This document shows positions 23,857 through 32,608 of a stretch of 64,000 nucleotides of DNA, one piece after another. Below the pieces are notes generated by a model, which saw only the letters and a program-made list of their open reading frames with translations, made no database searches and had not been told where the DNA came from. Both the position numbers and the translations under genes were made by a program. Numbering within the stretch: position 1 is the first letter of the stretch; each line of letters begins with the position of its first letter. Origin of the DNA: JBBREP01 sp038202885. Lineage in GTDB: Bacteria; Actinomycetota; Acidimicrobiia; IMCC26256; PALSA-610. The DNA is taken from assembly GCA_038202885.1 (NCBI GenBank), contig JBBREP010000001.1:141299-205298 (forward strand), given 5' to 3'.

Positions 23857-24279
23857 TTACGAGATGCCGAATGTAAAACCGTTGATCCAGGTGCCGTTCC
23901 ATCGGAACGTCACCTGTACGCTAGTACCGCGCTTCGCCGTGAAATACCCGGTCTTCTCCAACCACAAGATGTTTAGGGTGCAGCCGCTGTTTACCTTATA
24001 AACGTTCCTGCGTACCCCATGCGAATCGTTATACCAGACCGACATTCCGTAGTTGCAAAACTTGATGGCGGGCGGGCATTGACCTACTGTATTGACGTAA
24101 AGGGTTTCTGTCGTACTTGTTCTTGACGAGGTCACCCACTTCGTCTGGTTAAAGCAATTCTTCCCGGGTGCGCCAGTTACTCTGTATCCCGATGCCGAAG
24201 CTGGGGAGGTGGTGAAGACACCGACAGCCCCAAGGCTCGAAGCGACAACGACTAGTCCTGCCAACACTTTACGAAACAT
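23857..24279 (-). CDS. small secreted protein of atypical base composition
   Basis: A 140-aa protein with a clear Sec signal peptide (MFRKVLAGLVVVASSLGAV..., cleavage probably after ASA near residue 32) and a mature domain of about 105 residues with four cysteines (FNQT, PPAIKF, YGMS and TLNI surroundings), so two disulphides are likely. No family is recognised; it might be a lectin-like or cell-wall-binding module. The start follows GGGGGAA. The gene is visibly richer in A and T than its neighbours (for example tgtttaccttataaacg), suggesting recent acquisition. It is an orphan; the 283 bases upstream hold only the hairpin at 24536-24563. Confidence 0.7.
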   Translation of the reverse strand: MFRKVLAGLVVVASSLGAVGVFTTSPASASGYRVTGAPGKNCFNQTKWVTSSRTSTTETLYVNTVGQCPPAIKFCNYGMSVWYNDSHGVRRNVYKVNSGCTLNILWLEKTGYFTAKRGTSVQVTFRWNGTWINGFTFGIS

Positions 24280-24535
24280 TGTTCCCCCAAAGGCACGTCG
24301 GATTTTCGCTGAGCCTATCTGGGTGAGTCGCGGCGCCGCAACGTCGCGGGTGGGTTTTCTTCTCGGCAGCCTTCGTGGACGTTCCTGCTGGTCGCCCGTT
24401 GTGCCCACCTGCGCGGCGCCGTCACGAGGGACGCGGGCATGGGGCGCCGCGGCCGCCATGGCCACGACGACTCGTGTGCGACGCAGTGCAGCGTGTCTCG
24501 CAGCGTCGCTGTCAGCGCGCGCCAAATGACGATTT

Positions 24536-24563
24536 CCCGGCGCACGCAATAGCGTGCGCCGGG
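24536..24563. repeat. 12-bp perfect hairpin at the sulfatase start
   Basis: CCCGGCGCACGC (24536-24547) and GCGTGCGCCGGG (24552-24563) pair perfectly around AATA. The last base of the right arm is the first base of the preferred GTG start of the sulfatase gene. The structure would sit on the ribosome-binding region of that mRNA, or act as a terminator for transcription arriving from either side. Confidence 0.65.
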
Positions 24564-26053
24564 TGACCCGCCGACCCAACATCTTGTTTCTCATCTCCGA
24601 CCAAGAACGTCAGCGCGACTGGCTGCCGGCCGGGCTCGCGTTGCCGCACCGCCAGCGCCTCATCGACGGAGGGCTCGAGTTCCGGCGTCACTACACACAC
24701 TCCTCACCGTGTTCACCGTCTCGGGCCACGTTGATGACGGGCCAGTACGTGCCGCAGCACCGCGTTGACCACAACGTGATTTCGCCTGCGCATCGCGAGC
24801 TCGACCCGACCATCCCCACACTCGGACACGTCCTTCGCGGTGCGGGCTATCGGTCGAGCTACATCGGCAAATGGCATCTCTCGCAGGCGTTCGCTCCCGA
24901 CATGGACGCCTACGGTTACTCCGATTGGTCCGGCAACGACCGGGCCTTCATGGGCTGGGCCGGAACCGGTTGCGAGTACGACCCGCCGATCGCCGACCAG
25001 GCGGTGCGGTGGCTCGGTGAGCATGGCGCCGATGCCGACCCATGGTTTCTCACGGTCGCACTCGTCAACCCGCACGACGTCATGTGGTTCCCGATCGACC
25101 AGCCCGATTACCAGGCGGCCCACGAACGTGAGGTGCGCCGCACGCGCCGGATGCTCGAATTCGTCAAATGGAAAGACGGCGAGGTGCTGCCCGCGTTCGA
25201 CCAGGAGTACGACGCGTGGTTCGACACGTTGCCCGAAAACTTCGACGACGACCTGTACACGAAGCCCGAAGTGCACCGCCAATGGCTCTACGAACAGCAG
25301 CACGCGCACTACGGCTACATCGATCCTGCCGACAAGCGGGCGTGGTTGCGGCACCTCGACTACTACGCGAAGTTGCACCAGATGGGCGACGACAACCTGG
25401 GCAAGGTGCTCGCGGCGCTCGATGCGAGCGGCCACGCCGACGACACCATCATCGTGTTCACCTCCGATCATGGCGACATGTGCGGTTCCCACGGGCTGCG
25501 TTCGAAGGGACCGTTCAACTACGAAGAGATCATGCGGATACCGCTCTACGTGCGTGTGCCTGGTGCGACGGCGGCAGGGACACGCACCGATTCGCTCACC
25601 AGCAGCATCGACGTGAGCGCAACGATCGCGGCGCTCGCCGGCGTCGATCTTGGCGATACGCCGAGCATGCACGGCGTTGATCTCGCACCGCTGTTCGCCG
25701 ACCAGAACGCGACCGTTCGTGACCACGTGTTGTTTGCGCAGGACATGGCGTGGTACGACCGCTGCATTCCCACGCGCTACGCGAGCCGCGGAATGTTCGA
25801 CGGTCGCCACAAATACTGCCGGTATTACGGCGTCGGTGGGAGCACCACGATGATCGGCGAGCCATGGCCAACGCCCAAGCTCTTCGACGTCGACGCGGCG
25901 TTCGAGGACCACGATCACGAGTGGTACGACCACGACACCGATCCGCACGAGTTGGTCAACCTCGCGAACGACCGGGGCCGCCGTACTGAGTTGCGCGCGA
26001 TGTTCGATCGCCTCGTCGAGGCCGAGACCGCAGAGTTCGGTGTGCGACGATGA
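24563..26053 (+). CDS. type I sulfatase (alkaline phosphatase superfamily)
   Basis: A 496-aa arylsulfatase-type hydrolase acting on sulfate esters. The start RRPNILFLISDQ carries the first metal Asp. The formylglycine motif is C-S-P-S-R in SSPCSPSRATLMTGQ, so maturation by a formylglycine-generating enzyme, not seen in this window, is expected. Further active-site motifs are GKWHLS and FTSDHGDMCGSHG, which supplies metal and substrate ligands. No signal peptide is seen, so it is likely cytoplasmic or exported by other means. GTG 24563 places the family N-terminus first; GTG 24554 is an alternative. It overlaps the VOC gene (ATGA), forming a two-gene operon. Confidence 0.9.
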   Translation: MTRRPNILFLISDQERQRDWLPAGLALPHRQRLIDGGLEFRRHYTHSSPCSPSRATLMTGQYVPQHRVDHNVISPAHRELDPTIPTLGHVLRGAGYRSSYIGKWHLSQAFAPDMDAYGYSDWSGNDRAFMGWAGTGCEYDPPIADQAVRWLGEHGADADPWFLTVALVNPHDVMWFPIDQPDYQAAHEREVRRTRRMLEFVKWKDGEVLPAFDQEYDAWFDTLPENFDDDLYTKPEVHRQWLYEQQHAHYGYIDPADKRAWLRHLDYYAKLHQMGDDNLGKVLAALDASGHADDTIIVFTSDHGDMCGSHGLRSKGPFNYEEIMRIPLYVRVPGATAAGTRTDSLTSSIDVSATIAALAGVDLGDTPSMHGVDLAPLFADQNATVRDHVLFAQDMAWYDRCIPTRYASRGMFDGRHKYCRYYGVGGSTTMIGEPWPTPKLFDVDAAFEDHDHEWYDHDTDPHELVNLANDRGRRTELRAMFDRLVEAETAEFGVRR

Positions 26054-26895
26054 GCGTCACAGCAATCGACCTCGATCACATCGCGCTGGCGGCGCACCAC
26101 GCGTGGGACAACTTCGACCGCTACCGGGGCGACCTTGGCGGCGAATGGATCGCGGGCACACCGGCACCTGGTTTTTATTGGGGGCAGGTCCGCTTCGCCA
26201 ACGGCATGACGCTCGAGATGCTCGAACCGGCCAACGTGGAGATGGACGACTTCCTCGTGCGCTTCCTCGCGCGCAGCGGTCCGGGTCCGCACCACCTCAC
26301 GTTCAAGGTCCCCGACATCGTGGCGGCCATGGAGATGGCAACCACGGCGGGCTATCCGCCCGTGCGCAGCGACCTTTCGAGTGAGCACTGGAAGGAGGCG
26401 TTCCTGCACCCGAAGGCCTGCCACGGCATCGTCGTGCAGTTGGCCCAGGCAACGTTCCCGGATGCGAGCTACGAGTTCGGGTCCAAAGACGAGTTCGAGA
26501 ACGTGTTGCCACCCCCGCGAATCGCGCAGCCGGCCGCGCTCGAGCGCATCACGCATCTCGTGGCCGCACTCGATGACGCGTTGGGGTTGTTCCGCGACGT
26601 GCTCGGCGGTGAAGTTGTCGCCGACGAACTCGACGCGGGCGGCAGCCGTCGTGTCGATCTGCGGTGGCCCGGGCCGGGCCGGGTACGCCTCGTCGAACCG
26701 CGCGATCCTGATCGGCGCGGTTGGCTCGGCGAACGCGCGGGCCGGGTGCAACAAATCGAGTTCGCGCTGCACGATCCCGGTCGGGTCAGCGACGCCACCA
26801 CGTACGACGGCGACGTCGACGGTGGCGGACCGGCGTGGATGATCGCGCCCGAGCACAACCACGGCGTGCGCTTGCTACTGCGCGCCCGCGGGTAA
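26050..26895 (+). CDS. two-domain VOC (glyoxalase-like) protein
   Basis: A 281-aa protein with a first VOC-like module (AIDLDHIALAAHHAWDNFDRY... to about residue 130) containing HHLTFKVPD, and a weaker second module (about 165-280) starting ITHLVAALDDALGLFRDVLGG. The N-terminal half resembles the glyoxalase_3/4-type fold used by many actinobacterial dioxygenase-like or hydrolase-assisting proteins. Its ATG overlaps the sulfatase stop by four bases, so it is co-translated with the sulfatase and may act on the same compound or its product. The reaction is unknown. Confidence 0.78.
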   Translation: MSVTAIDLDHIALAAHHAWDNFDRYRGDLGGEWIAGTPAPGFYWGQVRFANGMTLEMLEPANVEMDDFLVRFLARSGPGPHHLTFKVPDIVAAMEMATTAGYPPVRSDLSSEHWKEAFLHPKACHGIVVQLAQATFPDASYEFGSKDEFENVLPPPRIAQPAALERITHLVAALDDALGLFRDVLGGEVVADELDAGGSRRVDLRWPGPGRVRLVEPRDPDRRGWLGERAGRVQQIEFALHDPGRVSDATTYDGDVDGGGPAWMIAPEHNHGVRLLLRARG

Positions 26896-26900
26896 CTCGT

Positions 26901-28430
26901 TTATCCCACTGGGACGAGTCGGACCGGTTCGCCGACGATGTCGACCGACCAGGTCGTGCGATCGGTGACCGACGATCCCGAGAAGCGGTACCGCAACTTC
27001 CACCACGTGTTCGTGCCGTACGTACTTGTGTAGCTCGCCGGCAGATTGATGCTGATCTGGAGTTTGCGCTCGTTGAACTTCGAGTTGCTCGCTCGGTTCG
27101 GCGGTTGCGGACCGGAACCGCTCACGTTGAGCGCGCTGGTCGTACCGCTGTAGTTCGGTGAGAAGCCCTCGACGTTCTGGTAGTCGAACGAGACCGGGTT
27201 GCCGCTGGGGTCGAGCACCTCGATCGTCTGGCCGCCCTCACCCGGGTCGAAGAGCTGGATGACCATCTGCTTGCCGGCGTGCGAGGCGTCGACGTTCGCG
27301 AGGTAGAAGTCGGCGGTGGAGCCGGCCTGATTGGCGAACACCGAGAGGTTGTTTTCGGCAAACACCTCAGGACACGTCGCCGAGAAGTTCCCCGCGCCGG
27401 GGATCGTCGAGCACTGGGTGAACGCACCGCCTACGTAGGCACGGATCCCGAACGAGTTCGAACCGGCGCTGTTCGCCTGCCCAGCTTTTGTCGTGACCTG
27501 CACGCGGTAACGGCCCGCAGGCGCTCCGGCCGGCACGGTGTACAGCGTTCGCCAACCGTTCCAGCCTGCGTCACCTGAAGCGACGGTGGTCGTGAACAAC
27601 AACGGATCGTCGCTGGGGTCGAGCGGCGTCTGGGTGGCGTCGTACACGCTGTAGATGGTGTCGATCGTGGTCGGTGCACCCGAGAAGTTTCCGAGGCCCA
27701 TGTCGGGCGACGAGCCCGTGAACGCGGCGTTGTAGAGGTCGATGTTCGTGCTTTGCGAGTTGTCGACAACGCCGATGTCGAACGCGTATCCCGCGGCGTT
27801 GTAGTCCGAGCTCGCTGAGCCTGGGGGGCCACATGTGGCGCCGCCGCCACCTGGGCGCGATCCTTGGAATCCCGAGAGCAGCAAGTCGCCGTCTTCCTTC
27901 GCCGTGCAGTAGCCGTTGACGGCCGGCCACACACCGAGCGTCGGCTGATCGAACTCGTTGAGTGGGCTGCCGAGTTGCACGGGCAGGATGTACTCAGCCG
28001 TCGCGCATTTGTGGATCACCGGGTGCGCGCCAACGATGGCGCTGAAATAGCGCTGCACCTTGTTGTCGGTCGCGCAGACTTCGAGGCGGTGCGGGTAGCC
28101 CACCACCTTGGACACGCTCACCGAGATGCCACCTTGGCCGTTGTTGAAGCCGTTCTTGCCCATCGTCGTCGTCGCCGTCGACTGCGCGGACGCGTAGTCG
28201 GCCGGCATATAGATCACGCCCGCGAGCGCGGCGGCGTCGACCCCGTTCTGCATCTCGACGGCCTCGTGGTACCAAGATCCGAGGTCAACGGCGAAGCCGG
28301 CCGACGCGAGGATCACGACGAGCACGATGCTCACGAACACGAGCACATAGCCACGCTCGTCCCGGGCGCGACGAGAGGCGTGCCATGACTGGGCGCGGCG
28401 GACAATGCCGCGGATGTTTCGACGATCCAC
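26901..28430 (-). CDS. TadG-like (Flp pilus assembly TadE/G-type) secreted protein, paralogue 1
   Basis: About 509 aa. A basic N-terminus with the TadE/G signature RARDERGYVLVFVSIVLVV leads to one TM helix and then AGFAVDLGSWYHEAVEMQNGVD, the family's conserved post-TM segment in which the helix polymerises or anchors the protein. The remainder is a large extracellular beta-rich region with cysteines. The GTG at 28430 gives the same spacing to the DERGY motif as its paralogue at 29519-31045; GTG 28478 is an alternative. Function in a tad-type pilus is inferred from the fold only: no tad ATPase or pilin gene is in the window. It is divergent from the ECF sigma gene. Confidence 0.8.
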   Translation of the reverse strand: MDRRNIRGIVRRAQSWHASRRARDERGYVLVFVSIVLVVILASAGFAVDLGSWYHEAVEMQNGVDAAALAGVIYMPADYASAQSTATTTMGKNGFNNGQGGISVSVSKVVGYPHRLEVCATDNKVQRYFSAIVGAHPVIHKCATAEYILPVQLGSPLNEFDQPTLGVWPAVNGYCTAKEDGDLLLSGFQGSRPGGGGATCGPPGSASSDYNAAGYAFDIGVVDNSQSTNIDLYNAAFTGSSPDMGLGNFSGAPTTIDTIYSVYDATQTPLDPSDDPLLFTTTVASGDAGWNGWRTLYTVPAGAPAGRYRVQVTTKAGQANSAGSNSFGIRAYVGGAFTQCSTIPGAGNFSATCPEVFAENNLSVFANQAGSTADFYLANVDASHAGKQMVIQLFDPGEGGQTIEVLDPSGNPVSFDYQNVEGFSPNYSGTTSALNVSGSGPQPPNRASNSKFNERKLQISINLPASYTSTYGTNTWWKLRYRFSGSSVTDRTTWSVDIVGEPVRLVPVG

Positions 28431-28511
28431 GCACGGGTTATCGGAGCCGTCCGATGACGCCTGTACGGCTAATGCCACGCTGCGTGCACAGTGTGACCGA
28501 GAAGGTGCGCC

Positions 28512-29168
28512 TTGACTCGCCAGGTGGCGGTTCAGTGGCGGCTCGCACCTGCCGACGATCTGGCGGTGACTGCCGTTCCCGTTCCGCTACGACCCGAACC
28601 CGAGCACGAATTTGACGCGGTGCTCGCCGGTGCGCAGCGCGGCGACACGTGGGCATTGACCTCGCTCTACACCGCCCATTCCGGACGCATCTGGGCCTAC
28701 CTCAGCGCCCACGAGATGGACGACGCGGCCGAACACACGAGCGAGGTCTTCCTCCGAGTGCTGCACCGTCTCGATGACTTCGCCGGCTCGGAAGCGCACT
28801 TTCGCACGTGGCTCTTCACCGTCGCCCATCGCCTCGTCGACGAGGAGCGTCGACTGCGGGACCGCCGTCAGCGCGGTGTCTCGCATCGGGCGCCCGAGCC
28901 CGAATCTGACGCCGGCGCCGACGGCCACACCGACGGCGACACCGACGGCGACACGGCCGGCGAACGCGGGCTGGCGGGCGCGATCGACGCGATCACACCG
29001 GCGCTGTCGCGCGACGAACGCGACGTCGTGATGCTGCGCCTCGTGGGCGATCTGGCGCTCGAGGACATCGCCTGCGTGCTCGACAAGCGCCTCGCCACCG
29101 TCAACGCGCTCCAGCGGCGCGCCGTTTCGAACGTCCTACGCCATTTCGAACAGGTGGCGACGGCATGA
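28512..29168 (+). CDS. ECF-type RNA polymerase sigma factor
   Basis: A 218-aa ECF sigma factor. Region 2 spans about residues 35-110 (LTSLYTAHSGRIWAYLSA, DAAEHTSEVFLRVLHRL, RTWLFTVAHRLVDEERR). Region 4 spans about 160-215 (LSRDERDVVMLRLVGDLALEDIA, then LDKRLATVNALQRRAVSNV as the -35 recognition helix pair). The linker has a 12-base tandem duplication giving DGDTDGDT. The TTG at 28512 follows AGAAGG at good spacing; GTG 28524 is an alternative. The gene overlaps the downstream 110-aa gene (ATGA) and is flanked by two TadG-like genes, which are obvious candidate targets. Confidence 0.88.
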   Translation: MTRQVAVQWRLAPADDLAVTAVPVPLRPEPEHEFDAVLAGAQRGDTWALTSLYTAHSGRIWAYLSAHEMDDAAEHTSEVFLRVLHRLDDFAGSEAHFRTWLFTVAHRLVDEERRLRDRRQRGVSHRAPEPESDAGADGHTDGDTDGDTAGERGLAGAIDAITPALSRDERDVVMLRLVGDLALEDIACVLDKRLATVNALQRRAVSNVLRHFEQVATA

Positions 29169-29497
29169 GCAACGCACTGTCGTTGGCCGATGCCGACGTC
29201 CTCATGGACGGCAGCGTTGCGACGCTCGACCCGAGGCTCAGCGCGGTGAGCGCGGCCCTCGCCAAGCTCCGCGACCAAGCCGAGATCGAGGCAGGCGCAG
29301 TTCCGGCGCCGAACGCCGAACTCGCGGCGATGTTGCACGATGGTTCGCACACCAAGGTGAGTCGTGCGATGCCGCTGCGCAGTATGGCGATTGACGGCAC
29401 GATCCTGCCGCGCCAGCCGAGGGGCCGCGTGAGTGTGCGCGTGCCGTGGTCAGCGATGTCGGGCCGTTCGCATCGCCGCCGCGCCCGTCGTCGTTAA
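29165..29497 (+). CDS. hypothetical protein, putative sigma-associated regulator
   Basis: A 110-aa protein overlapping the sigma factor stop by four bases. The first 60 residues (DPRLSAVSAALAKLRDQAEIE... AELAAML) resemble the short cytoplasmic helices with which actinobacterial anti-sigma factors bind sigma region 4. No TM helix or extracellular domain follows; the C-terminus is Arg-rich (SHRRRARRR). It could be a soluble anti-sigma factor or a truncated one. The assignment rests on position and helix pattern only. Confidence 0.5.
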   Translation: MSNALSLADADVLMDGSVATLDPRLSAVSAALAKLRDQAEIEAGAVPAPNAELAAMLHDGSHTKVSRAMPLRSMAIDGTILPRQPRGRVSVRVPWSAMSGRSHRRRARRR

Positions 29498-29518
29498 GCC
29501 TGCAGGAAGACGCCGCGG

Positions 29519-31045
29519 TCAGCCAGTGACGAGGCGCACCGGGTCGCCAGTGACCTCGATGTCCCATGTGGTGCGGTCACTGACCGAGCCGCTGTACGAA
29601 TAGCGAAGACTCCACCACGTCTTGGACCCGTAGGTCGCGGCATAGGTAGACGGCAACGTCACGGTGAGCTGGAGCAGACGGTCGTTGAACTTCGAGTTGC
29701 TCTTGCGGTTCGGCAGTGTCGAACCCGTTCCCGAGACGTCGAGCGATGTGCCGCTGCCTGAATACGTCGGCGACAGGTCATCGATCGTGGCCCACGAGAA
29801 GCTGATCGGATTGCCATTCGGATCGAGGAGCTGGATCGTCTTTCCACCCTCACCGGGGTCGAAGAGGTTCACCATCATCTTGTGACCGGCGTACGAAGGA
29901 TCGATGCTCACGAGGCTGAACGTCGCGAGACTCGAGCTCGACTTCGCACCGACACCCAGATGGTCCTGCGCGAACACTTGCGGGCACGTCGCGGAGTAGT
30001 TGGATGCAGTCGGGATCGTGCTGCACTGCGAGAACCCGCCGCCGCCCTGACGGGCGCGCAGACCAAAGAAGTTGACGCCCGTCGATGCGGTGTTGTCCGA
30101 CGTCGTCACGGTCACGCCGTACCGGCCGACCCGTGCGCCTGCAGGGATCGTGTAGAGAGCGCGCCAAGTGCTGTTGAAGGTGTTGTCCTGGGATGCGGCG
30201 GTGACTGTCGTGAGCACAGGGTCGTCGCTCGTGTCGAGCGGCGTGAGGGTCGCGTCGGTGATCGTGTAGTACGTGTTCATCGTGGGCGTGACCGGCGTGA
30301 TGTTGTCGGTGTCGATCGTGCTCACCGAGCTGTACGCGCCGTCGTAGACCTCGATGGTGGTCGATGTCGCCGTGCTCGACACTTGCACGTCGTACGTGTA
30401 GCCATCGGTCGTGTGGAGCGGGTTCGGCTGCGAGGTGGTGCCCGGGCAACCGTTGTAGCCACTGGCCGGGAACATGGCCCGATACTTCGAGTTGATCTCG
30501 TCACCGTCTTCGCTCGCGGTGCACGTGCCGTTGATCGCGGGCCAGATACCACCAAGTGACGCGCTGTCCATCTCGTTGAGTGGACTCCCCATCGGCACCG
30601 GCAGTTCGTACTCCGAAACCGCGCACTTGTGTGCGGTCGGATGTGCTCCCACCACGTTGGTGAACAACGTCTTGAGTTTCGTGTCGTCGAGGCACACCTT
30701 GATGCGGTGCTGGTTGCCGGCCACGTTCGTGACCGTGTGGCTCACGCCGTTGCCGTCGCTGAAACCGTTCTTGGTGAGCACCGCGGTCGCAGTCGCGGCG
30801 GCCGTGGCGTAGTCGCCGGGCAGGTACACGACCGCCGCGGTTGCCGCCGCGTCGGCAGCATTTTGCATTTTCGAGGCGCGTACATACCAGGATCCGAGGT
30901 CAATCGAGAACCCGGCGACGCCGAGCAGCACGGTCATCGAGCCGGCAATGAGCACGATCGCGTAGCCGCGTTCGTCGCGCCCTCGACGCTCGAACAGGCC
31001 GCGCCTCGGGCGTCGCTTGCCGTTGCGTCTCGTCCTGCGGGTCAC
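29519..31045 (-). CDS. TadG-like secreted protein, paralogue 2
   Basis: A 508-aa paralogue of the gene at 26901-28430, collinear along its length. The conserved features are the basic N-terminus, GRDERGYAIVLIAGSMTV TM segment, FSIDLGSWYVRASKMQNAAD, TPLDTSDDPVLTT and LFDPGEGGKTIQLLDPNGNP. Eight or more cysteines in the extracellular part are probably paired. The start is GTG 31045. The mRNA leader contains a GGTGGGC/GCCCACC dyad around 31069-31094. The protein is predicted to be anchored by its N-terminal helix, facing outwards. Function unknown; a pilus-like surface structure is one option. Confidence 0.8.
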   Translation of the reverse strand: MTRRTRRNGKRRPRRGLFERRGRDERGYAIVLIAGSMTVLLGVAGFSIDLGSWYVRASKMQNAADAAATAAVVYLPGDYATAAATATAVLTKNGFSDGNGVSHTVTNVAGNQHRIKVCLDDTKLKTLFTNVVGAHPTAHKCAVSEYELPVPMGSPLNEMDSASLGGIWPAINGTCTASEDGDEINSKYRAMFPASGYNGCPGTTSQPNPLHTTDGYTYDVQVSSTATSTTIEVYDGAYSSVSTIDTDNITPVTPTMNTYYTITDATLTPLDTSDDPVLTTVTAASQDNTFNSTWRALYTIPAGARVGRYGVTVTTSDNTASTGVNFFGLRARQGGGGFSQCSTIPTASNYSATCPQVFAQDHLGVGAKSSSSLATFSLVSIDPSYAGHKMMVNLFDPGEGGKTIQLLDPNGNPISFSWATIDDLSPTYSGSGTSLDVSGTGSTLPNRKSNSKFNDRLLQLTVTLPSTYAATYGSKTWWSLRYSYSGSVSDRTTWDIEVTGDPVRLVTG

Positions 31046-31186
31046 GGGCGCTTCCTCGAAAGAGCGACAGGTGGGCCGGCCAACAGCCCACCTTTACGCC
31101 TCTACGCTCGGCCACGGCCGTCACGAGTTGACGATTTCGCCGATTTCGGAGTGTGCCGGAGTGTGCCGGGGACGGCGCGCACCCGC

Positions 31187-32575
31187 TCAGTAGCGTTGTT
31201 CGCCGCGGCTCATGGCATCGAGATCGAGCACCCGGGCAAGGGTCGCTTCGTCGAGCAGGCCGCGACTCAGCACGACGTCGCGGATCGTGCGCTCCTCGCG
31301 AACTGCCTCGCGGACCACGTCGGCCACGACCTCGTAGCCGAGCAACGGCGCCAGCGAGGTAGCGACGGCGGGCGACGACGCCGCGAGGGCTCGGCACCGC
31401 TCGACATCGGCCTCGATCCCGTCGATGCACGTCTGCGCGAAGACGCGCATCGTGGTGGAGAGCAGCCGGATCGACTCGAACACGTTGTGCGCCATTACGG
31501 GCAGGGTGACGTTCAGCTCGAAGTTGCCCTGGGCACCACAGAACGCAACGCACGCGTCGTTGCCGATGACCTGCGCTCCGACTTGGACGACGACCTCGGC
31601 GATCACCGGGTTGACCTTGCCCGGCATCATCGAGCTGCCGGCCTGAAGCTCGGGCAGGCGGATCTCGGCGAGCCCGGCTCGCGGTCCGCTGCTCATCCAG
31701 CGGATGTCGTTGGCGATCTTGATGAGCGCGATGGCAATGCCGCGCAACGCGGCGCTGAGCGCAACGATGTCGTCGTGCGCGGCCTGCACCGCGAGCGGTA
31801 CCGGCGCGGGCTGGAGCTCGAAGCCATACCGACGGGCGAGCGCGCCGACGGTCTCGGACGCGAATGACTCGGGAGCGTTGAGTCCGGTACCCACTGCGGT
31901 CGCGCCGAGCGGCACCATGGCGAGGCGGCCGAGCGTGACGGAGACTCCGGCTCGCGCCGTTTCGATTTGCACCGCGTAGCTCGCGAACTCGGTACCGAGG
32001 GTGATCGGGAGCGCGTCCATCAGGTGGGTCCGGCCGGCCTTCACCACTCCATCGAACGCGCTCGCCCGTTCGTGCAACGACTGTTCGAGTAGGTCGCACG
32101 AAGGGAAGAATTCGTGCGTGAGCATGTCGAGTGCGGCGATGCGCACCGCTGTGGGAACGACGTCGTTCGATGATTGCGACGCGTTGACGTGATCGTTGGG
32201 ATGCACCGCGCGTCCGATGGCGTCAGCAGCGAACGACGCGATCACCTCGTTGGCGTTCATGTTCGACGACGTGCCTGAGCCCGTTTGGAACACGTCGACG
32301 GGAAACTGATCGTCGTAACGACCCTCGGCCACCGCAAGCGCAGCGGCGTGAATCGCAACCGCTATGTCGTGATCGAGGCCCGCGACGCCGAGTTGCTCGT
32401 TGACGAGCGCCGCCTCGGCCTTGATCGTGGCGAGGGCGCGGATGAGATGGCGATCGATACGCAGCCCAGAGATGGGGAAGTTCGCAACGGCCAGCTCAGT
32501 CTGTTTCCCCCAGCGCGCGCCGGGCGGAAGCTCTACAGGACCAGGGTGTTCGTGGGCATCGTGCCCGCTTGCCAT
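31187..32575 (-). CDS. fumC: class II fumarate hydratase
   Basis: Fumarase of the TCA cycle, interconverting fumarate and malate; 462 aa as expected for the homotetrameric class II enzyme. Seen motifs are the N-terminal GARWGKQTELAVANF, TGSGTSSNMNANEVIA, HPNDHVNASQSSND (B-site region), KAGRTHLMDALPIT and the superfamily signature GSSMMPGKVNP, carrying the catalytic Ser loop. All expected active-site residues are present. The neighbouring aspartase family shares these motifs, but the sequence fits fumarase better. The start at 32575 was used. It is downstream of, and on the same strand as, the pirin gene, with 33 bases between. Confidence 0.93.
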   Translation of the reverse strand: MASGHDAHEHPGPVELPPGARWGKQTELAVANFPISGLRIDRHLIRALATIKAEAALVNEQLGVAGLDHDIAVAIHAAALAVAEGRYDDQFPVDVFQTGSGTSSNMNANEVIASFAADAIGRAVHPNDHVNASQSSNDVVPTAVRIAALDMLTHEFFPSCDLLEQSLHERASAFDGVVKAGRTHLMDALPITLGTEFASYAVQIETARAGVSVTLGRLAMVPLGATAVGTGLNAPESFASETVGALARRYGFELQPAPVPLAVQAAHDDIVALSAALRGIAIALIKIANDIRWMSSGPRAGLAEIRLPELQAGSSMMPGKVNPVIAEVVVQVGAQVIGNDACVAFCGAQGNFELNVTLPVMAHNVFESIRLLSTTMRVFAQTCIDGIEADVERCRALAASSPAVATSLAPLLGYEVVADVVREAVREERTIRDVVLSRGLLDEATLARVLDLDAMSRGEQRY

Positions 32576-32608
32576 ACGGGAACGGTATCGGCTCTCGCTA
32601 CGGCGGCG

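Noticed and set aside
24713..25948. 411-codon leftward frame opposite the sulfatase gene
   Set aside because: Codon-phase shadow of the sulfatase; composition is Arg/Val/His-rich with no recognisable motif.
28921..28965. Tandem duplication in the sigma factor linker as a functional repeat
   Set aside because: Only two to three 12-base units (DGDT) in a low-complexity linker; not enough to claim a regulatory repeat.
31046..31186. Possible riboswitch in the leader of the TadG-like gene
   Set aside because: Only a short GGTGGGC/GCCCACC dyad is present; no known riboswitch consensus (c-di-GMP, cobalamin, SAM, ydaO) could be matched.
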